The notes: generated by a model not told the origin, from the letters alone. Shown: positions 15,877 through 26,600, numbered from the stretch's first letter. The stretch: 64,000 nucleotides of DNA from Firmicutes bacterium ADurb.Bin193 (GCA_002070105.1 MWCQ01000011.1:1-64000); one strand, 5' to 3'. A program made the numbers and translations.

Positions 15877-18800
15877 AAAACCTGAAGCTGTTGCTTTTGC
15901 CTGCCATTTTAACCGTTATCGCGCTGGTCGGCTGTCAAAGCCCGGCATCCGCCTCAACCTCAGGCGAACTGGATGACCAGTACACTTATGCCATGAAAAG
16001 CATATACGGCAAAGATTTTGAGCCGCCATTCCTGGTCGAGAAGGACAATACCGGCGTCGACTTTGATTCGGGGGCGCTGAGCCTTACCGAAAACCTTATT
16101 ACCTTGCCTGGGAAAAACGGCCTGGATTTCAACTATAGCATCGATTATAAATCCACAAGAAATGATTATTATTCGCCGTGGATAGAAGAAAACCTCACCG
16201 TTCCGTGTCAGGATTATTATTATACATATTATTACTATAAAGCGAGCGGAAGCCTGGCTACCATATATGTTCCCTTTAAGCTTGAATCACAGGTGAAGGA
16301 GGTAATGTATTCCAGTTATGATGAGCTCAACGACTTCAGCTATGCAAAGGGCGATGAAGACCTGGCGTATATAAAGGCATCCAAATTTTCCTACACTGCG
16401 CATGCCGGAAGGCCGGTGCCCGTGTATTTGAATAAAGAAGTACAACGCGAGGTGGACCGTTATCATGATGACAGAATATATTATTATAAGCCATCGCCGT
16501 CAGCATACGGATGGATCGCGAGAACCCCGAACCTGGAAGGCACTACACAAAACAGTGACATTACAGTATTAAAAGGCCAGTTTACAGACGAGAAAGGCGC
16601 CGTGAGGCAATATAAGCTCTCCGTCTATTATCCAAACTATCCCAATATCAACGGATACAAGATCCGCGCGCTGTTTATAGACGATCCGCAGGGGCGCCAA
16701 TACAGGGTAGTCGAAATGTCCGACGAAACGATATATGACAGCACGGGAGCGGGCGCTATACAGCATCCCAAGGGCTTCAAATATACTATAAAATTTCAGA
16801 ATGACGAGGGCGTGAGTTACTACGTCACCACCAATAAATATTATGATGCCGTCATGTACATCAGCGCCGTGGAAGACAGATACGGCAATATGATCATTTA
16901 TAAACCGGATGACGAAGGCGGGATCATTGATTCTTATGGCAGGAGAATCAATATCACGACAGAAGAGAACGCGGCCGGTATCACCGGAAGCGTCAGCATA
17001 GCGGAAAACGGCGCGGAAAAGGAGCTTGTCAGATACGAGCAGAAAAGCGTCACCAGCGCCGAAGATGGAAACGATATTTTCAGGACCGACAATGATTATG
17101 TCATGACGGTAACGCGCCGGGAAAGTGAAACCCAGGATATAGAGGAAAGCAGCAATGTGACCAAATATATCGCCAGGATGTATGAATGGGACGCAGGCCC
17201 TCTGGCCAACAGCGCATATAAAGTACAAACTGTTGAGTATCCGACCGGCGCGCAGCGAAAATATGAGTTCTTCGGTAGCAGGAATACCTGCTACGATCAG
17301 GACACACTGTATGTAAGCAAAACTTATAATCTGGAAAACGCATCCGGCACCGAAAAGAAAAATGAGACAGCCTATGTGTACACAAAAAGAACAGACATAT
17401 CATATCCCCGGCATGATATGTCAGGCAATTATGATTACACCACGCAGGTGACCACTACCGGGGGCGGTACGGATATATACGAATATGACGCGTATGAGCG
17501 TTTGGAATCAAAAAGCAACTATATGACGGGGGAACAAATAAGCTACAAGTACGAGTATGAACCGATCGACACCGACAGCCTTGAGGGCCCGGAACTGGTG
17601 GCGGAGCGTTCCCTGATCAAAGAAATAAGCAATATATACGGCGCGACGGAATATGATTATGATAACGGTCGGCTGGTATATGAATCCGGGCCCAACAAGC
17701 CCGGTGTCTGGTATTGGTACAGCAACAAATACAAAATTCTTTGCTACACCGGCACCTGGCGCGACGCCCACAATTATGTTTTAACGATCGGCGAGCTGTC
17801 GGCTGACGAAAAAAGCATTGTCACCTCCACCGTAAAAGAAAACGGTGCGGTAAAGAGCGTCACGCACTATACGCATGACGCTTACGGCAACGTGACAAAA
17901 GAAACGGTAACCGACGGCACGGCGACGCTGGCTGAAAACAATTACCTATACACGTATCACACGGACGGGTCGTACGAGGTAAAATCGTGGGCAGAGGACG
18001 TCGCGGACGCGGACGGCAATACGGTTGCGGAAATTGCAACCATCAAGGAATATGATAACAGGGGAAGGCTGCAAAGCGTACAGGACCCCAAATCAAATAC
18101 CGTTACTTACACCTATGATACGCCCGGCCGCGTAAGATCGGAAACACACAGCAGTGACAATCTTCCCAAAAGTTATGATTATGATATTGTGAACAATATC
18201 ATCACCGTCACAAACGAAAACGGCAGGCAGGAAAAGCATTTCTACACGCCGCTCGGCCTGTACGACCATGTGGACCTGTTCAGGGACAACAGCTGGATCA
18301 CTGCCTACAGATATGAATACGATAACCTGGGAAGGCTGAAGGGCGAAACCGATTACAGGGATTACAACGCTTCGGGCGAAAATACCGAAAAATACAGCGC
18401 GGTGTATACCTTAGACAGCAAAGGCCGCAAGGATTATGAAACCATTACCGATATCAACAACAACGTGGTGTATGAAACAGACTACAGCTATACCCTTGCC
18501 GACAGCGCCGCGGCCAATATGTGCGGCATGCCACTGCGCCCCGACAGCACAGGCCAATTTTCAATCTCGGATAAGCTCTACGCGCACCCGGAATCGGGGC
18601 CGGTGGAAATGTGCTTCGACCTGAACGGGAATTACAGCTTTTTTGAAGCGGCGATGAGCCAGCAGACCAACGGCATCGAAATCAGTGTCTATGGCGATGG
18701 AAATCTGCTGTATACTACCGAGCTGTGGAGCGACAAATATGTTCCGCGATTCACCGTAAATGTGGCAGGTGTGGGCGTATTAAAGCTGGTGACGAAAAGA

Positions 18801-21779
18801 ATCGCGGGAGAATATTATTACAGCACCATAGTGCCGTGGGCAGCGCCCTCGCTTTACGCCGCGCCCAAAAAGGTGAATAAAATGACGGTTATGCCCAAGG
18901 GCGACACGGGCCAGGCAATGCCCGTGGTGGACAGATACGCCGGCCTGGACGGAAAGGTGTATGGGCAAACCGTGTCGGGCGGCGGAAAAACGCTGACCAC
19001 CCAAAGCTTCTATGACCGCTCCGGCAACCGCATAAAAATAAAGGCGCATGGCGACGGGGGAGAGGACAGGGAGAGCGAAACGGCGTACAACTACCAGAAC
19101 AAGCCCGTGCGCGAAACGGACGGGGAGCCGTCTGTGTATAAGACATCCGAATACGACGCGCTTGGCCGCCTGACCAGCTACAGCGATTATGAGCAAAACA
19201 TCACAAGCGTCACATACGATAAGCTGGGGCGGCAGACGGTGCTCACCACGCCTTTTGAGGGCGGCACAAATTCGGTCGTAAAGCAGTATTATGACAACAA
19301 CGGCAACCTGACCAAAACCCTGACGCAGGACAACGCGGCGGGCGAGGCGCAGCATTTTAAAAAGGAAGAATTCAGCTATGACGCCAAAAACCGTATGGTC
19401 GCGGCCATCGCGTACGAGCAGGACGACAAGCCTGTCTACGCACAGTACAAATACGACGCGGCGGGCAACCCGCTGGCTGTGTACACCGGGCTGAGCGCGC
19501 CGCTGGACACACAGACAGAGCAGGGCGAGGACTCCGACTTTGCGGTGACACGCTACGAGTACAACGAGCTTGATCAGGTGAAAAAGAGCACGGACGCGCT
19601 GGGGCAGCAGGCTGCCTACCGGTACAACCTGGCCGGAGCGGTCACTGCCATGGTGGACAGACTGGGCAATACCACCGCCTTCGCCTACAACCTGTGGGGC
19701 AATGTGACAGCCGCGCAGACGCAAAAGGACGGCGTAAGCGAGTCTGTGACAACGACATACGCAAAGGGCGGGCTGCTGAAAAGCACGTCGGACGCGTCGG
19801 GGACAACGGAATACAAGTACGCCGCCGTGCCCATGCTGCAGTTGACAGAGGAAAAGAAAGGAAATATAATCAATGCGTACGGGTATGATCCATACGGGAA
19901 CAGGACGTCGTACCGCTTAAAGCAAAACGGCAGCGTCATCCTGTGGAGCGATTACCACTATGACCGCCGCGACAGGATGGACTACGCGGACAGCGCTTCG
20001 GGCAGGACGCAGTATACGTATTCCCCCAACGGCAATATAACCGGGGAAATGACCGACTACGACTATGACGCCGTGACTAACCCGGTCTTTTCGGCGGACG
20101 TGTCCGCGGCGTACGGCTATAACGCAGCGGGGCTGCTGATTTCAAAGCAGAGCAAAAATCAACACAACGACACTATCCTGCAAAACGCGTACGCCTACAG
20201 GCCGGACGGGAACATAAGCGGCAAGACCGACAGCGAGACCGGGATGGCGAGCTACGCCTATGACGGGCTTGGCAGGCTGACCGGCGAGCAGGGAGCGGAC
20301 ACGGCTTACAGTTACGGTTATGACGACTACGGCAACCGCAGGCAAATGACTGTGGCTGCAAACGGGGCTGTGCGCACTGTTGACTATACCTACGACAAGA
20401 ACAACCGGCTGACAAAAGAGTCGGCGACAGCGGACGGGGTGCAGACAAACGCGCTGTACGGCTACGACGCGAACGGCAACCAGATCAGCAAGGTGAGCTA
20501 TTCGCTTTCGGATGCGCCTATGGGTGCGCCGGAGCTGTCGCTTGACGCGCCGCAGGCGGAGGTGGTGCTGAGCAGTTACGATGGATTTAATCGGCTAAAG
20601 GCCAGTGAAATTATCAAAAACGGGGAGAAGAAGCGGGCAAGCTACACGTACAACGCGGCGGGGATACGCACGTCCAAGACGGTGGACGGCGTGACGACGC
20701 GGCATCTTTTGGACGGGGTGAACGTAGCGGCGGATGTGACAAACGGGCAGGTGACCGCGTACATAAGAGGGCTGTCGCTGATAGCGGTAAGGCGGCCGGA
20801 CGGAGAGCTGCTGCGCTACGTCACGGACGGGCACGGGGACGTGCGCGCGCTGATGGAGCAGGGCGGGAATGTAGCGAAGCGGTACAGCTATGACGCGTTT
20901 GGGAATGAGGGCAATACCGATGGGAGTGATGTTAATCCGTTTAGGTATTGCGGGGAGTATTTTGATAAGGAAAGCGGGAGCATTTATTTACGTAGCAGAT
21001 ATTACGATCCATCGACTGGTCGCTTCATTCAGGAGGATTCTGCGCAAGCAGGGCTAAATTGGTATACTTACTGTGAAAATAACCCCGTTAATTTAATTGA
21101 TCCTTTTGGTGAAGATGCGATTTGGATTACAACAAGTGAAGAATCAGTGAAGGGTCAAGGACACTCTTCAATATTGGTGCAGGATACCAGAGAAGGTAAA
21201 TGGTACTATTTCTATTGGGGGGATAAAGCCACCTATTTTGTAGAGGTTCCATGGCAAGATGGTGCTATGTCTTCGTTAGATGCATTTAACGAATGGCTTA
21301 CGGGTATGAATTTAAGGGATAACAGCACAGGATATACGACTGCCACATTCATTGAGGGCGATTTTAATGCATCTGTAGATTTCTTTAAAACTACTGTTGC
21401 GACCACGGATATTAGCTTTGTTGGAGTAAATGAAATTAAGGATAAGCAAGGTAATGTTATTGGATACGAGAATGAATTTAAAAATGAAGGTTATGATTTA
21501 GCTACTAAAAATTGTATGCATGTGTCTTTATGGGGGTTTAACATGGGAACCTTAAAAGATGGAACTAATGCAGGGGAGTTCTTAATTAGTATAGGTAGTA
21601 AAAGGCCAAATGATGCTAGAAAAGTTTTTGATTGGGCATTTTTCAATCAAAGCTTCACCAGAGATGCTGCTAAAAATGATGTTACATGGTTGGCTAGAAA
21701 TTCTGGAACGATTACAGGACAGGCAAAAAAGTATAGAGAAAGAGGACTTCATTATGCTAGAACGATAGGAGCGAATTAA
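15873..21779 (+). CDS. Rhs/YD-repeat lipoprotein with C-terminal papain-like toxin domain
   Basis: The 1968-residue protein begins with a lipoprotein signal ending in ALVGCQ (Cys21), so it is likely surface-tethered. Residues about 300-1640 carry many YD repeats such as YGYDPYGNRTSY and YDGLGRLTGEQ. The hyperconserved Rhs core follows (YDAFGNEGNTDGSDVNPFRY, RSRYYDPSTGRFIQED, WYTYCENNPVNLIDPFG), ending near residue 1742. The last 220 residues change to AT-rich codons and form the toxin. GQGHSSILVQD and ATKNCMHVSLWGF supply a His then Cys, as in permuted NlpC/P60 or papain-like folds. The next gene, starting on the base after the stop, is the predicted immunity protein. Several downstream cassettes repeat the core, which could allow exchange of this tip. 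Confidence 0.9.
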   Translation: MKNLKLLLLPAILTVIALVGCQSPASASTSGELDDQYTYAMKSIYGKDFEPPFLVEKDNTGVDFDSGALSLTENLITLPGKNGLDFNYSIDYKSTRNDYYSPWIEENLTVPCQDYYYTYYYYKASGSLATIYVPFKLESQVKEVMYSSYDELNDFSYAKGDEDLAYIKASKFSYTAHAGRPVPVYLNKEVQREVDRYHDDRIYYYKPSPSAYGWIARTPNLEGTTQNSDITVLKGQFTDEKGAVRQYKLSVYYPNYPNINGYKIRALFIDDPQGRQYRVVEMSDETIYDSTGAGAIQHPKGFKYTIKFQNDEGVSYYVTTNKYYDAVMYISAVEDRYGNMIIYKPDDEGGIIDSYGRRINITTEENAAGITGSVSIAENGAEKELVRYEQKSVTSAEDGNDIFRTDNDYVMTVTRRESETQDIEESSNVTKYIARMYEWDAGPLANSAYKVQTVEYPTGAQRKYEFFGSRNTCYDQDTLYVSKTYNLENASGTEKKNETAYVYTKRTDISYPRHDMSGNYDYTTQVTTTGGGTDIYEYDAYERLESKSNYMTGEQISYKYEYEPIDTDSLEGPELVAERSLIKEISNIYGATEYDYDNGRLVYESGPNKPGVWYWYSNKYKILCYTGTWRDAHNYVLTIGELSADEKSIVTSTVKENGAVKSVTHYTHDAYGNVTKETVTDGTATLAENNYLYTYHTDGSYEVKSWAEDVADADGNTVAEIATIKEYDNRGRLQSVQDPKSNTVTYTYDTPGRVRSETHSSDNLPKSYDYDIVNNIITVTNENGRQEKHFYTPLGLYDHVDLFRDNSWITAYRYEYDNLGRLKGETDYRDYNASGENTEKYSAVYTLDSKGRKDYETITDINNNVVYETDYSYTLADSAAANMCGMPLRPDSTGQFSISDKLYAHPESGPVEMCFDLNGNYSFFEAAMSQQTNGIEISVYGDGNLLYTTELWSDKYVPRFTVNVAGVGVLKLVTKRIAGEYYYSTIVPWAAPSLYAAPKKVNKMTVMPKGDTGQAMPVVDRYAGLDGKVYGQTVSGGGKTLTTQSFYDRSGNRIKIKAHGDGGEDRESETAYNYQNKPVRETDGEPSVYKTSEYDALGRLTSYSDYEQNITSVTYDKLGRQTVLTTPFEGGTNSVVKQYYDNNGNLTKTLTQDNAAGEAQHFKKEEFSYDAKNRMVAAIAYEQDDKPVYAQYKYDAAGNPLAVYTGLSAPLDTQTEQGEDSDFAVTRYEYNELDQVKKSTDALGQQAAYRYNLAGAVTAMVDRLGNTTAFAYNLWGNVTAAQTQKDGVSESVTTTYAKGGLLKSTSDASGTTEYKYAAVPMLQLTEEKKGNIINAYGYDPYGNRTSYRLKQNGSVILWSDYHYDRRDRMDYADSASGRTQYTYSPNGNITGEMTDYDYDAVTNPVFSADVSAAYGYNAAGLLISKQSKNQHNDTILQNAYAYRPDGNISGKTDSETGMASYAYDGLGRLTGEQGADTAYSYGYDDYGNRRQMTVAANGAVRTVDYTYDKNNRLTKESATADGVQTNALYGYDANGNQISKVSYSLSDAPMGAPELSLDAPQAEVVLSSYDGFNRLKASEIIKNGEKKRASYTYNAAGIRTSKTVDGVTTRHLLDGVNVAADVTNGQVTAYIRGLSLIAVRRPDGELLRYVTDGHGDVRALMEQGGNVAKRYSYDAFGNEGNTDGSDVNPFRYCGEYFDKESGSIYLRSRYYDPSTGRFIQEDSAQAGLNWYTYCENNPVNLIDPFGEDAIWITTSEESVKGQGHSSILVQDTREGKWYYFYWGDKATYFVEVPWQDGAMSSLDAFNEWLTGMNLRDNSTGYTTATFIEGDFNASVDFFKTTVATTDISFVGVNEIKDKQGNVIGYENEFKNEGYDLATKNCMHVSLWGFNMGTLKDGTNAGEFLISIGSKRPNDARKVFDWAFFNQSFTRDAAKNDVTWLARNSGTITGQAKKYRERGLHYARTIGAN

Positions 21780-22085
21780 ATGGATTTTGATAATGCAAGA
21801 GTGATGTTGGCTATATGTGCTTTTTTAGCAGTAATGATGCTTATCGTAATTGGAATATTCACTAGAAATTTTAAACAGCCGAAATGGAGCTTATTTATTC
21901 CCACTTTGATTTGTTTGGTAATTATGATACCATGTTTCGTTATTATTATATTACCAAGTAACGGAATAGGAAAGTATACAGATTTGGAGTATTTTGGAGT
22001 ATTTATGTATGCCTTTTGGACGTTCATTTTTACAGGTATAGGAGAAATAATAATTTTTATAATCAAAAGCGCTATAAAGAAATAG
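21780..22085 (+). CDS. Predicted immunity protein, three-helix membrane protein
   Basis: The 101-residue product starts directly after the Rhs stop (TAA then ATG). It has three hydrophobic segments: MLAICAFLAVMMLIVIGIF, LFIPTLICLVIMIPCFVIII, and FIFTGIGEIIIFII. Position after a polymorphic toxin and small size make it the likely immunity protein for the papain-like tip. I do not recognise the family. Confidence 0.6.
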   Translation: MDFDNARVMLAICAFLAVMMLIVIGIFTRNFKQPKWSLFIPTLICLVIMIPCFVIIILPSNGIGKYTDLEYFGVFMYAFWTFIFTGIGEIIIFIIKSAIKK

Positions 22086-22122
22086 GAAAGAAACACAAGG
22101 GGGACACATTTGGGATAATCGC

Positions 22123-23196
22123 TTGAGTGCAGAAATACAGCTTGAGAGGAAGAAGGAAGCAGAAAGCAGAGGGACGGTTCTGCTTGACACGTCCAAGACG
22201 GTGGACGGCGTGACGACCCAGCATCTTTTGGACGGGGTGAACGTAGCGGCGGACGTGACGGACGAGCAGGTGACGGGATACATAAGAGGGCTGTCACTGA
22301 TAGCGGTAAGCAGGCCGGACGGCGGGCTGCTGCGCTATGTCACGGACGGGCACGGGGACGTGCGGGCGCTGGTGGACCGTGGCGGCAATGTGGCGAAGCG
22401 GTACAGCTATGACGCGTTTGGGAATGAGGGCAATACCGATGGAAGTGATGTTAATCCGTTCCGATATTGCGGGGAGTATTTTGATAAGGAAAGTGGGAGT
22501 ATTTACCTGCGGGCGAGGTATTATGATCCGGGGCTGGGGCGGTTTGGTGCGGAGGACCCTGCACAGGATGAAACGAATTGGTATGTATACTGTGGGAATA
22601 ATCCGGTGAATTTTGTGGATCCAAATGGATTGGCTGCAAGGATTGTAGATAACAATCAGCAAGTTTTTGAAGTTTTACAAAGTTTGACGGATGACGAATT
22701 ATATATGGATGAGAACGGAAAAATATGGATTACAGGCACTAGTAATTCAGGGAGTAAAACAAATGGTACGGAGCTTGTTAGAAGGATATTGTGGAATGAA
22801 AACACAATTTTAATACAGTCGGATCCATACGGAACTAATAAGTTTGACCCTATTACTATGACCGTAACAGTAAATTTTGATGATGAAGTTCTTTTGGATA
22901 TATATAATTCAGATGGTTCTGGGTCACACCAAGAAAACGCACCCAATTTCGTGAGACTTGGACATGAACTGATCCATGCAGATCATACCCTACGTGGCAC
23001 TAATGAAAAAGGTGGAAAGCCAACATGGAATAGATATACAAATGAGAGTGCAGATCCTGAAGAAATGAAAACTGTGGGACCGATAGAATGGGAAGAAGAT
23101 ACAGGAAGGCGTAACCGTCAAGCGGTCAATGGCGATGATATTACAGAGAATGATTTGAGGTGGGAAAATCATGTAGGTTTAAGATGTGCATACTAA
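22123..23196 (+). CDS. Orphan Rhs cassette with M91-like zinc peptidase domain
   Basis: The 357-residue frame joins the Rhs core at about residue 24 (TSKTVDGVTTQHLLDG), reads through NPVNFVDPNG at about residue 170, then changes to a new domain. This contains GHELIHADH, an HExxH zinc site resembling the NleD-like M91 peptidases, followed by RGTNEKGG and PIEWEEDTGRRNRQAVNGDD. The first 22 codons derive from repeat sequence, the TTG start has no proper ribosome binding site, and there is no signal peptide. It is therefore more likely a recombination donor than an expressed gene. The 27-28 kb cassette encodes a close paralogue. Confidence 0.7.
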   Translation: MSAEIQLERKKEAESRGTVLLDTSKTVDGVTTQHLLDGVNVAADVTDEQVTGYIRGLSLIAVSRPDGGLLRYVTDGHGDVRALVDRGGNVAKRYSYDAFGNEGNTDGSDVNPFRYCGEYFDKESGSIYLRARYYDPGLGRFGAEDPAQDETNWYVYCGNNPVNFVDPNGLAARIVDNNQQVFEVLQSLTDDELYMDENGKIWITGTSNSGSKTNGTELVRRILWNENTILIQSDPYGTNKFDPITMTVTVNFDDEVLLDIYNSDGSGSHQENAPNFVRLGHELIHADHTLRGTNEKGGKPTWNRYTNESADPEEMKTVGPIEWEEDTGRRNRQAVNGDDITENDLRWENHVGLRCAY

Positions 23197-23256
23197 GCAT
23201 TAAAGGTATGAATAGTAGATATTTGGCCTACCATATTGAAAAAGGAGGAAAGCGTT

Positions 23257-23778
23257 ATGAGTAAAAGCATTAAGGCAATTATAGCAAGTGTTGTTTCGGT
23301 TGTGCTTGTTATTGTTATCATCCTTGGATATTTAGCATTTGAAATATATTATAATGCCGGAATCTTACGTTGTGAGATATATACAGATTACATAAAAGAT
23401 AATCCGTATTATGATTTTAAAGTTTTCGGAAATGGTAGAGTATCTGTTTCGAAGTTTAAGCAACCTTCAAAAAGCGCTACAGCAATTTATTACGCAGATC
23501 CTGTTACTCAATTTGCTATCGAAGATAGTGGCGAAAGATATCTGTCAATAAGAGAACGTCTGAAAGCTTTTTATTTAATTTTAAATTTAAATCGCTTAGA
23601 GCTAAAAGATACTCAAATTTTGGGGATGGTTACACGAGTGAGGATAAGTTTTTGCGGTAAGTCGTATATCCACTGTTATGAAAAACCTAAAAATTTAATA
23701 ACAAACGCAGATCATTTGGCTAATCAATTAATAAATATCTTAATTAAAAATTCGCCAATAGAAGTGAAGATGTGGTAA
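23257..23778 (+). CDS. Predicted immunity protein for the M91-like toxin
   Basis: The 173-residue protein starts at ATG 23257 behind AAGGAGGAAAG; an upstream TTG at 23236 overlaps that site and is rejected. One N-terminal membrane anchor (AIIASVVSVVLVIVIILGYL) is followed by an extracytoplasmic domain with YYDFKVFGNGRVSVSKF. It ends NSPIEVKMW. A paralogue follows the second M91-like toxin at 28071-28598, ending NSPIEVKLW, so toxin and partner were duplicated together. That pairing is good evidence that this is its immunity protein. Confidence 0.65.
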   Translation: MSKSIKAIIASVVSVVLVIVIILGYLAFEIYYNAGILRCEIYTDYIKDNPYYDFKVFGNGRVSVSKFKQPSKSATAIYYADPVTQFAIEDSGERYLSIRERLKAFYLILNLNRLELKDTQILGMVTRVRISFCGKSYIHCYEKPKNLITNADHLANQLINILIKNSPIEVKMW

Positions 23779-23807
23779 AAATAAAGCCCTGACGAACCCA
23801 ACCTACG

Positions 23808-25237
23808 ACAAGAACAACCGGCTGACAAAAGAGTCGGCGGCAGCGGACGGGGTGCAGACAAACGCGCTGTACGGCTACGACGCGAACGGCAATCAGGTCA
23901 GCAAGGTGAGCTATTCGCTTTCGGATGCGCCTACGGGTGCGCCCGCGCTGTCACTGGACGAGGCGCAGGCGGAGGTGATGCTGAGCCGTTATGACGGCTT
24001 CAACCGCTTAAAGACAACCGAGGTTGTCAAAGACGGCCAAAGGACAACGGCGAGCTACACCTACAACGCGGCGGGGATACGCACGTCCAAGACGGTGGAC
24101 GGCGTGACGACGCGGCATTTGCTGGACGGTGCAAACGTGGCGGCGGACGTGACGGACGGGCAGGTGACGGGGTACATAAGAGGGCTGTCGCTGATAGCGG
24201 TAAGTCAGCCGGACGGAGAGCTGCTGCGCTATGTCACAGACGGGCACGGGGATGTGCGCGCGCTGATGGAGCAAGGCGGGAATGTGGCCAAGCGGTACAG
24301 CTATGACGCGTTTGGGAATGAAAGCAATACTGATGGAACCGATGCGAATCCGTTTAGGTATTGTGGCGAGTATTTTGATAAGGAAAGCGGGAGTGTTTAT
24401 TTAAGAAACCGCTATTATAGCGCTTCTGTCGGACGCTTTACCCAGGAAGATCCGGCTAAAAGCGGATTGAATTGGTATGCGTATTGCGGAGGTAATCCTG
24501 TTAATTTTAAAGACCCAAGTGGTTTGGCAGAAGTAATGGTCAAATATGCAATAGAGAAAAATGGTGGTACGGCAACATATTATGGAGATAGTAATTCATC
24601 CGATGTAACGTTATATGGTAAGACCATAAAATTTGATCTTAATACAGGGCAGGTTTTAGATAATGGTAATGTAATTGGGACATTTAAAGTAATTAACGGG
24701 AGGTGTGTGGTAGATTCATCGGTTTTAGTTAGTGCGTTTAATTTAGAAAATGATAGTGCACTCCTGCATTACGAGGGAGACGCGTTTAATTCAGCAGATG
24801 ATGCAGCGATGGCGTTTGGGCTTATGTATAATCCGCTTTCAACTACAAAAACAGATGAATTTCCGAATGGTAGGGAATATTGTGCTAATATTTATTCAGA
24901 TGGAGATAGATATTATTTTGGGAACGTTACTCCAGGAGAAGCAGGGTCATGTTATCTACCAAATTCAGATAAAGGTAGGAAACGAGTAGCATGGGTACAT
25001 ACACATGGTGCATATAGAAGCGAAGACGATTGGTCTTCAGATTACTTTTCAGGACAAAATTCTGACGGGAATGGTGATGGTGTCGTATGCAGAAATACTG
25101 GTTGTAATGGATATGTGATTACACCAGGAGGCTATTTTAAGCGTTTGGATGCAAACGTAAAAAGTATAACATCAAAGTCTTACCTAATTGATTGCGAACC
25201 GGGGGTAACGGTTCTTGGTTCGGGAATGCCATATTAA
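23808..25237 (+). CDS. Orphan Rhs cassette with JAB/DUF4329-like peptidase domain
   Basis: Homology to the main rhs starts at about 23808 (TYDKNNRLTKESA) with no start codon or ribosome binding site; GTG 23852 is the first possible start. The core ends at NPVNFKDPSG near 24520. The new domain carries DDAAMAFGLMYNPLS and then WVHTHGAYRSEDDWSSDYFS, an HxH...D arrangement typical of DUF4329 and other JAB-type metallopeptidases, then GYVITPGG. A deubiquitinase-like or peptidase effector is inferred. The longer core overlap than in other cassettes gives more sequence for recombination with the main gene. Confidence 0.7.
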
Positions 25238-25261
25238 TATTATATCAAAGGAGGATCAATT

Positions 25262-25759
25262 ATGAAAAAAAGTTTAATTATATTTCTTTTAATTTTGGCT
25301 ATTATAATAGCCCTAATCGTTGTTTATACAATTCAAAAAGGGAATGCTCTAAAAGGGAATAATAATGTACTAGATAAGAATAACCAGGACATAACATATC
25401 AATCGTTGGAAGGGACATTAGAAAATGGTAGGCATTATAAGTATTTTGGCACTGCCAAAAATAATTTTGATTTAAAAGAGTACATCAATAGATTAGAACT
25501 AAACCATATAACAGATTATAATAAAAAAGAAATTGCAACAACCCCTCAGATGGCAGCGGAAATAGCACAACGCTATTTTGGCTTAGAAGCAACACTAATT
25601 GAGAGTGTAGATATAAACGTGTACTATGATACTATAACAGATAATTGGGTATTGATTAAGCGAAATGCTCCTAAAGTGGTCAGTACAGGAGGGAAAAGTA
25701 TAATAACTATACAACGAAGTGATGGTTTAATGAAAATGTATAGTGATGGTTTAAGGTAA
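25262..25759 (+). CDS. Predicted immunity protein, NTF2-like
   Basis: The 165-residue protein starts at ATG 25262 behind AAAGGAGG, 24 bases after the JAB-like cassette. An N-terminal anchor (LIIFLLILAIIIALIVVYTI) precedes a domain resembling NTF2-fold immunity proteins: helices around TPQMAAEIAQRYFG, then NWVLIKR, then GGKSIITIQRSDGLMKMYS. Its stop codon overlaps the first bases of the next Rhs core fragment, which shows how tightly the cassettes are stacked. Confidence 0.62.
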   Translation: MKKSLIIFLLILAIIIALIVVYTIQKGNALKGNNNVLDKNNQDITYQSLEGTLENGRHYKYFGTAKNNFDLKEYINRLELNHITDYNKKEIATTPQMAAEIAQRYFGLEATLIESVDINVYYDTITDNWVLIKRNAPKVVSTGGKSIITIQRSDGLMKMYSDGLR

Positions 25760-26600
25760 GCGGTACAGCTATGACGCGTTCGGGAATGAAAGCAATACCG
25801 ATGGAAGTGATGCGAATCCGTTCCGGTATTGCGGGGAGTATTTTGACCGGGAGAGCGGGAGTATTTACCTGCGGGCAAGGTATTATGATCCTAGGCTGGG
25901 GCGGTTTGGTGCGGAGGACCCCCATTGGAATGCGGGCAATAGGATTTATGGGGATAATCAATTGGAAACTGTTAATAAAGCAGATTCAAAGACAATATCA
26001 GATGTTATCAAGAAGCAGAAAGTAGTAGACCAAAAAGTTAGCGATATAATGGCGAGCCAAGCTATGGCATCGGACAAAAAAATACAGGAAGTAATGCGTT
26101 GGCGGTTAGGGCAGTTGACGCAAGCAGAAAAGGATTATATGGATGATGCTTTAAAGAATGACGATAGTATAATTTCCAAAGAAGCTATCATGCAAAGTGG
26201 AAATCTGTATGTATATTGTATGGATAATCCATTGAACTATGTAGATCCTAGCGGTTTAGGCGTTGAAAATAAAACATTTATTTTGGTTACTGGCTTTGGT
26301 CAACGACTTGCTGTTACAATAGCTTGCTATTATGAATATGATGAAAACGGAAACAAATATTATACTTATGCTGAAATCGGTAACGTAACGGCTTCAGGCT
26401 TTGCTCCTTATACCCTTTTTACTGTTTCGAAATCAGCCAGAGTAGATAGTGGAGGTAATATTGATTTTTCAGTTACTTTTGGGCAGACAGTTGGAGTAAC
26501 AATTAGTGGTCAACCATATGGGCTTTACACAAGAAATTGGAGTGCCTATGGCTCAGTTCAAAAAGATGGGGTTCAGTGGATAGTTGTCAATGATATATAG
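25758..26600 (+). CDS. Startless Rhs cassette with unrecognised C-terminal domain
   Basis: One frame is open from 25758 to 26600 but begins inside the conserved core (KRYSYDAFGNESNTDGSDAN) with no start codon, so it can be translated only after recombination into the main rhs gene. After RYYDPRLGRFGAEDP it has a linker (YGDNQLETVNKADSKTISDV) and a second core-like phrase (SGNLYVYCMDNPLNYVDPSG). The terminal 110-residue domain is rich in beta structure (FILVTGFGQRLAVTIACYYE and YAEIGNVTASGF). I do not recognise that toxin. Confidence 0.6.
   Translation, partial: KRYSYDAFGNESNTDGSDANPFRYCGEYFDRESGSIYLRARYYDPRLGRFGAEDPHWNAGNRIYGDNQLETVNKADSKTISDVIKKQKVVDQKVSDIMASQAMASDKKIQEVMRWRLGQLTQAEKDYMDDALKNDDSIISKEAIMQSGNLYVYCMDNPLNYVDPSGLGVENKTFILVTGFGQRLAVTIACYYEYDENGNKYYTYAEIGNVTASGFAPYTLFTVSKSARVDSGGNIDFSVTFGQTVGVTISGQPYGLYTRNWSAYGSVQKDGVQWIVVNDI

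Noticed and set aside
18780..19724. 314-codon minus-strand frame inside the rhs gene
   Set aside because: It is an antisense shadow of GC-rich repetitive YD-repeat codons; similar shadows occur opposite every cassette.
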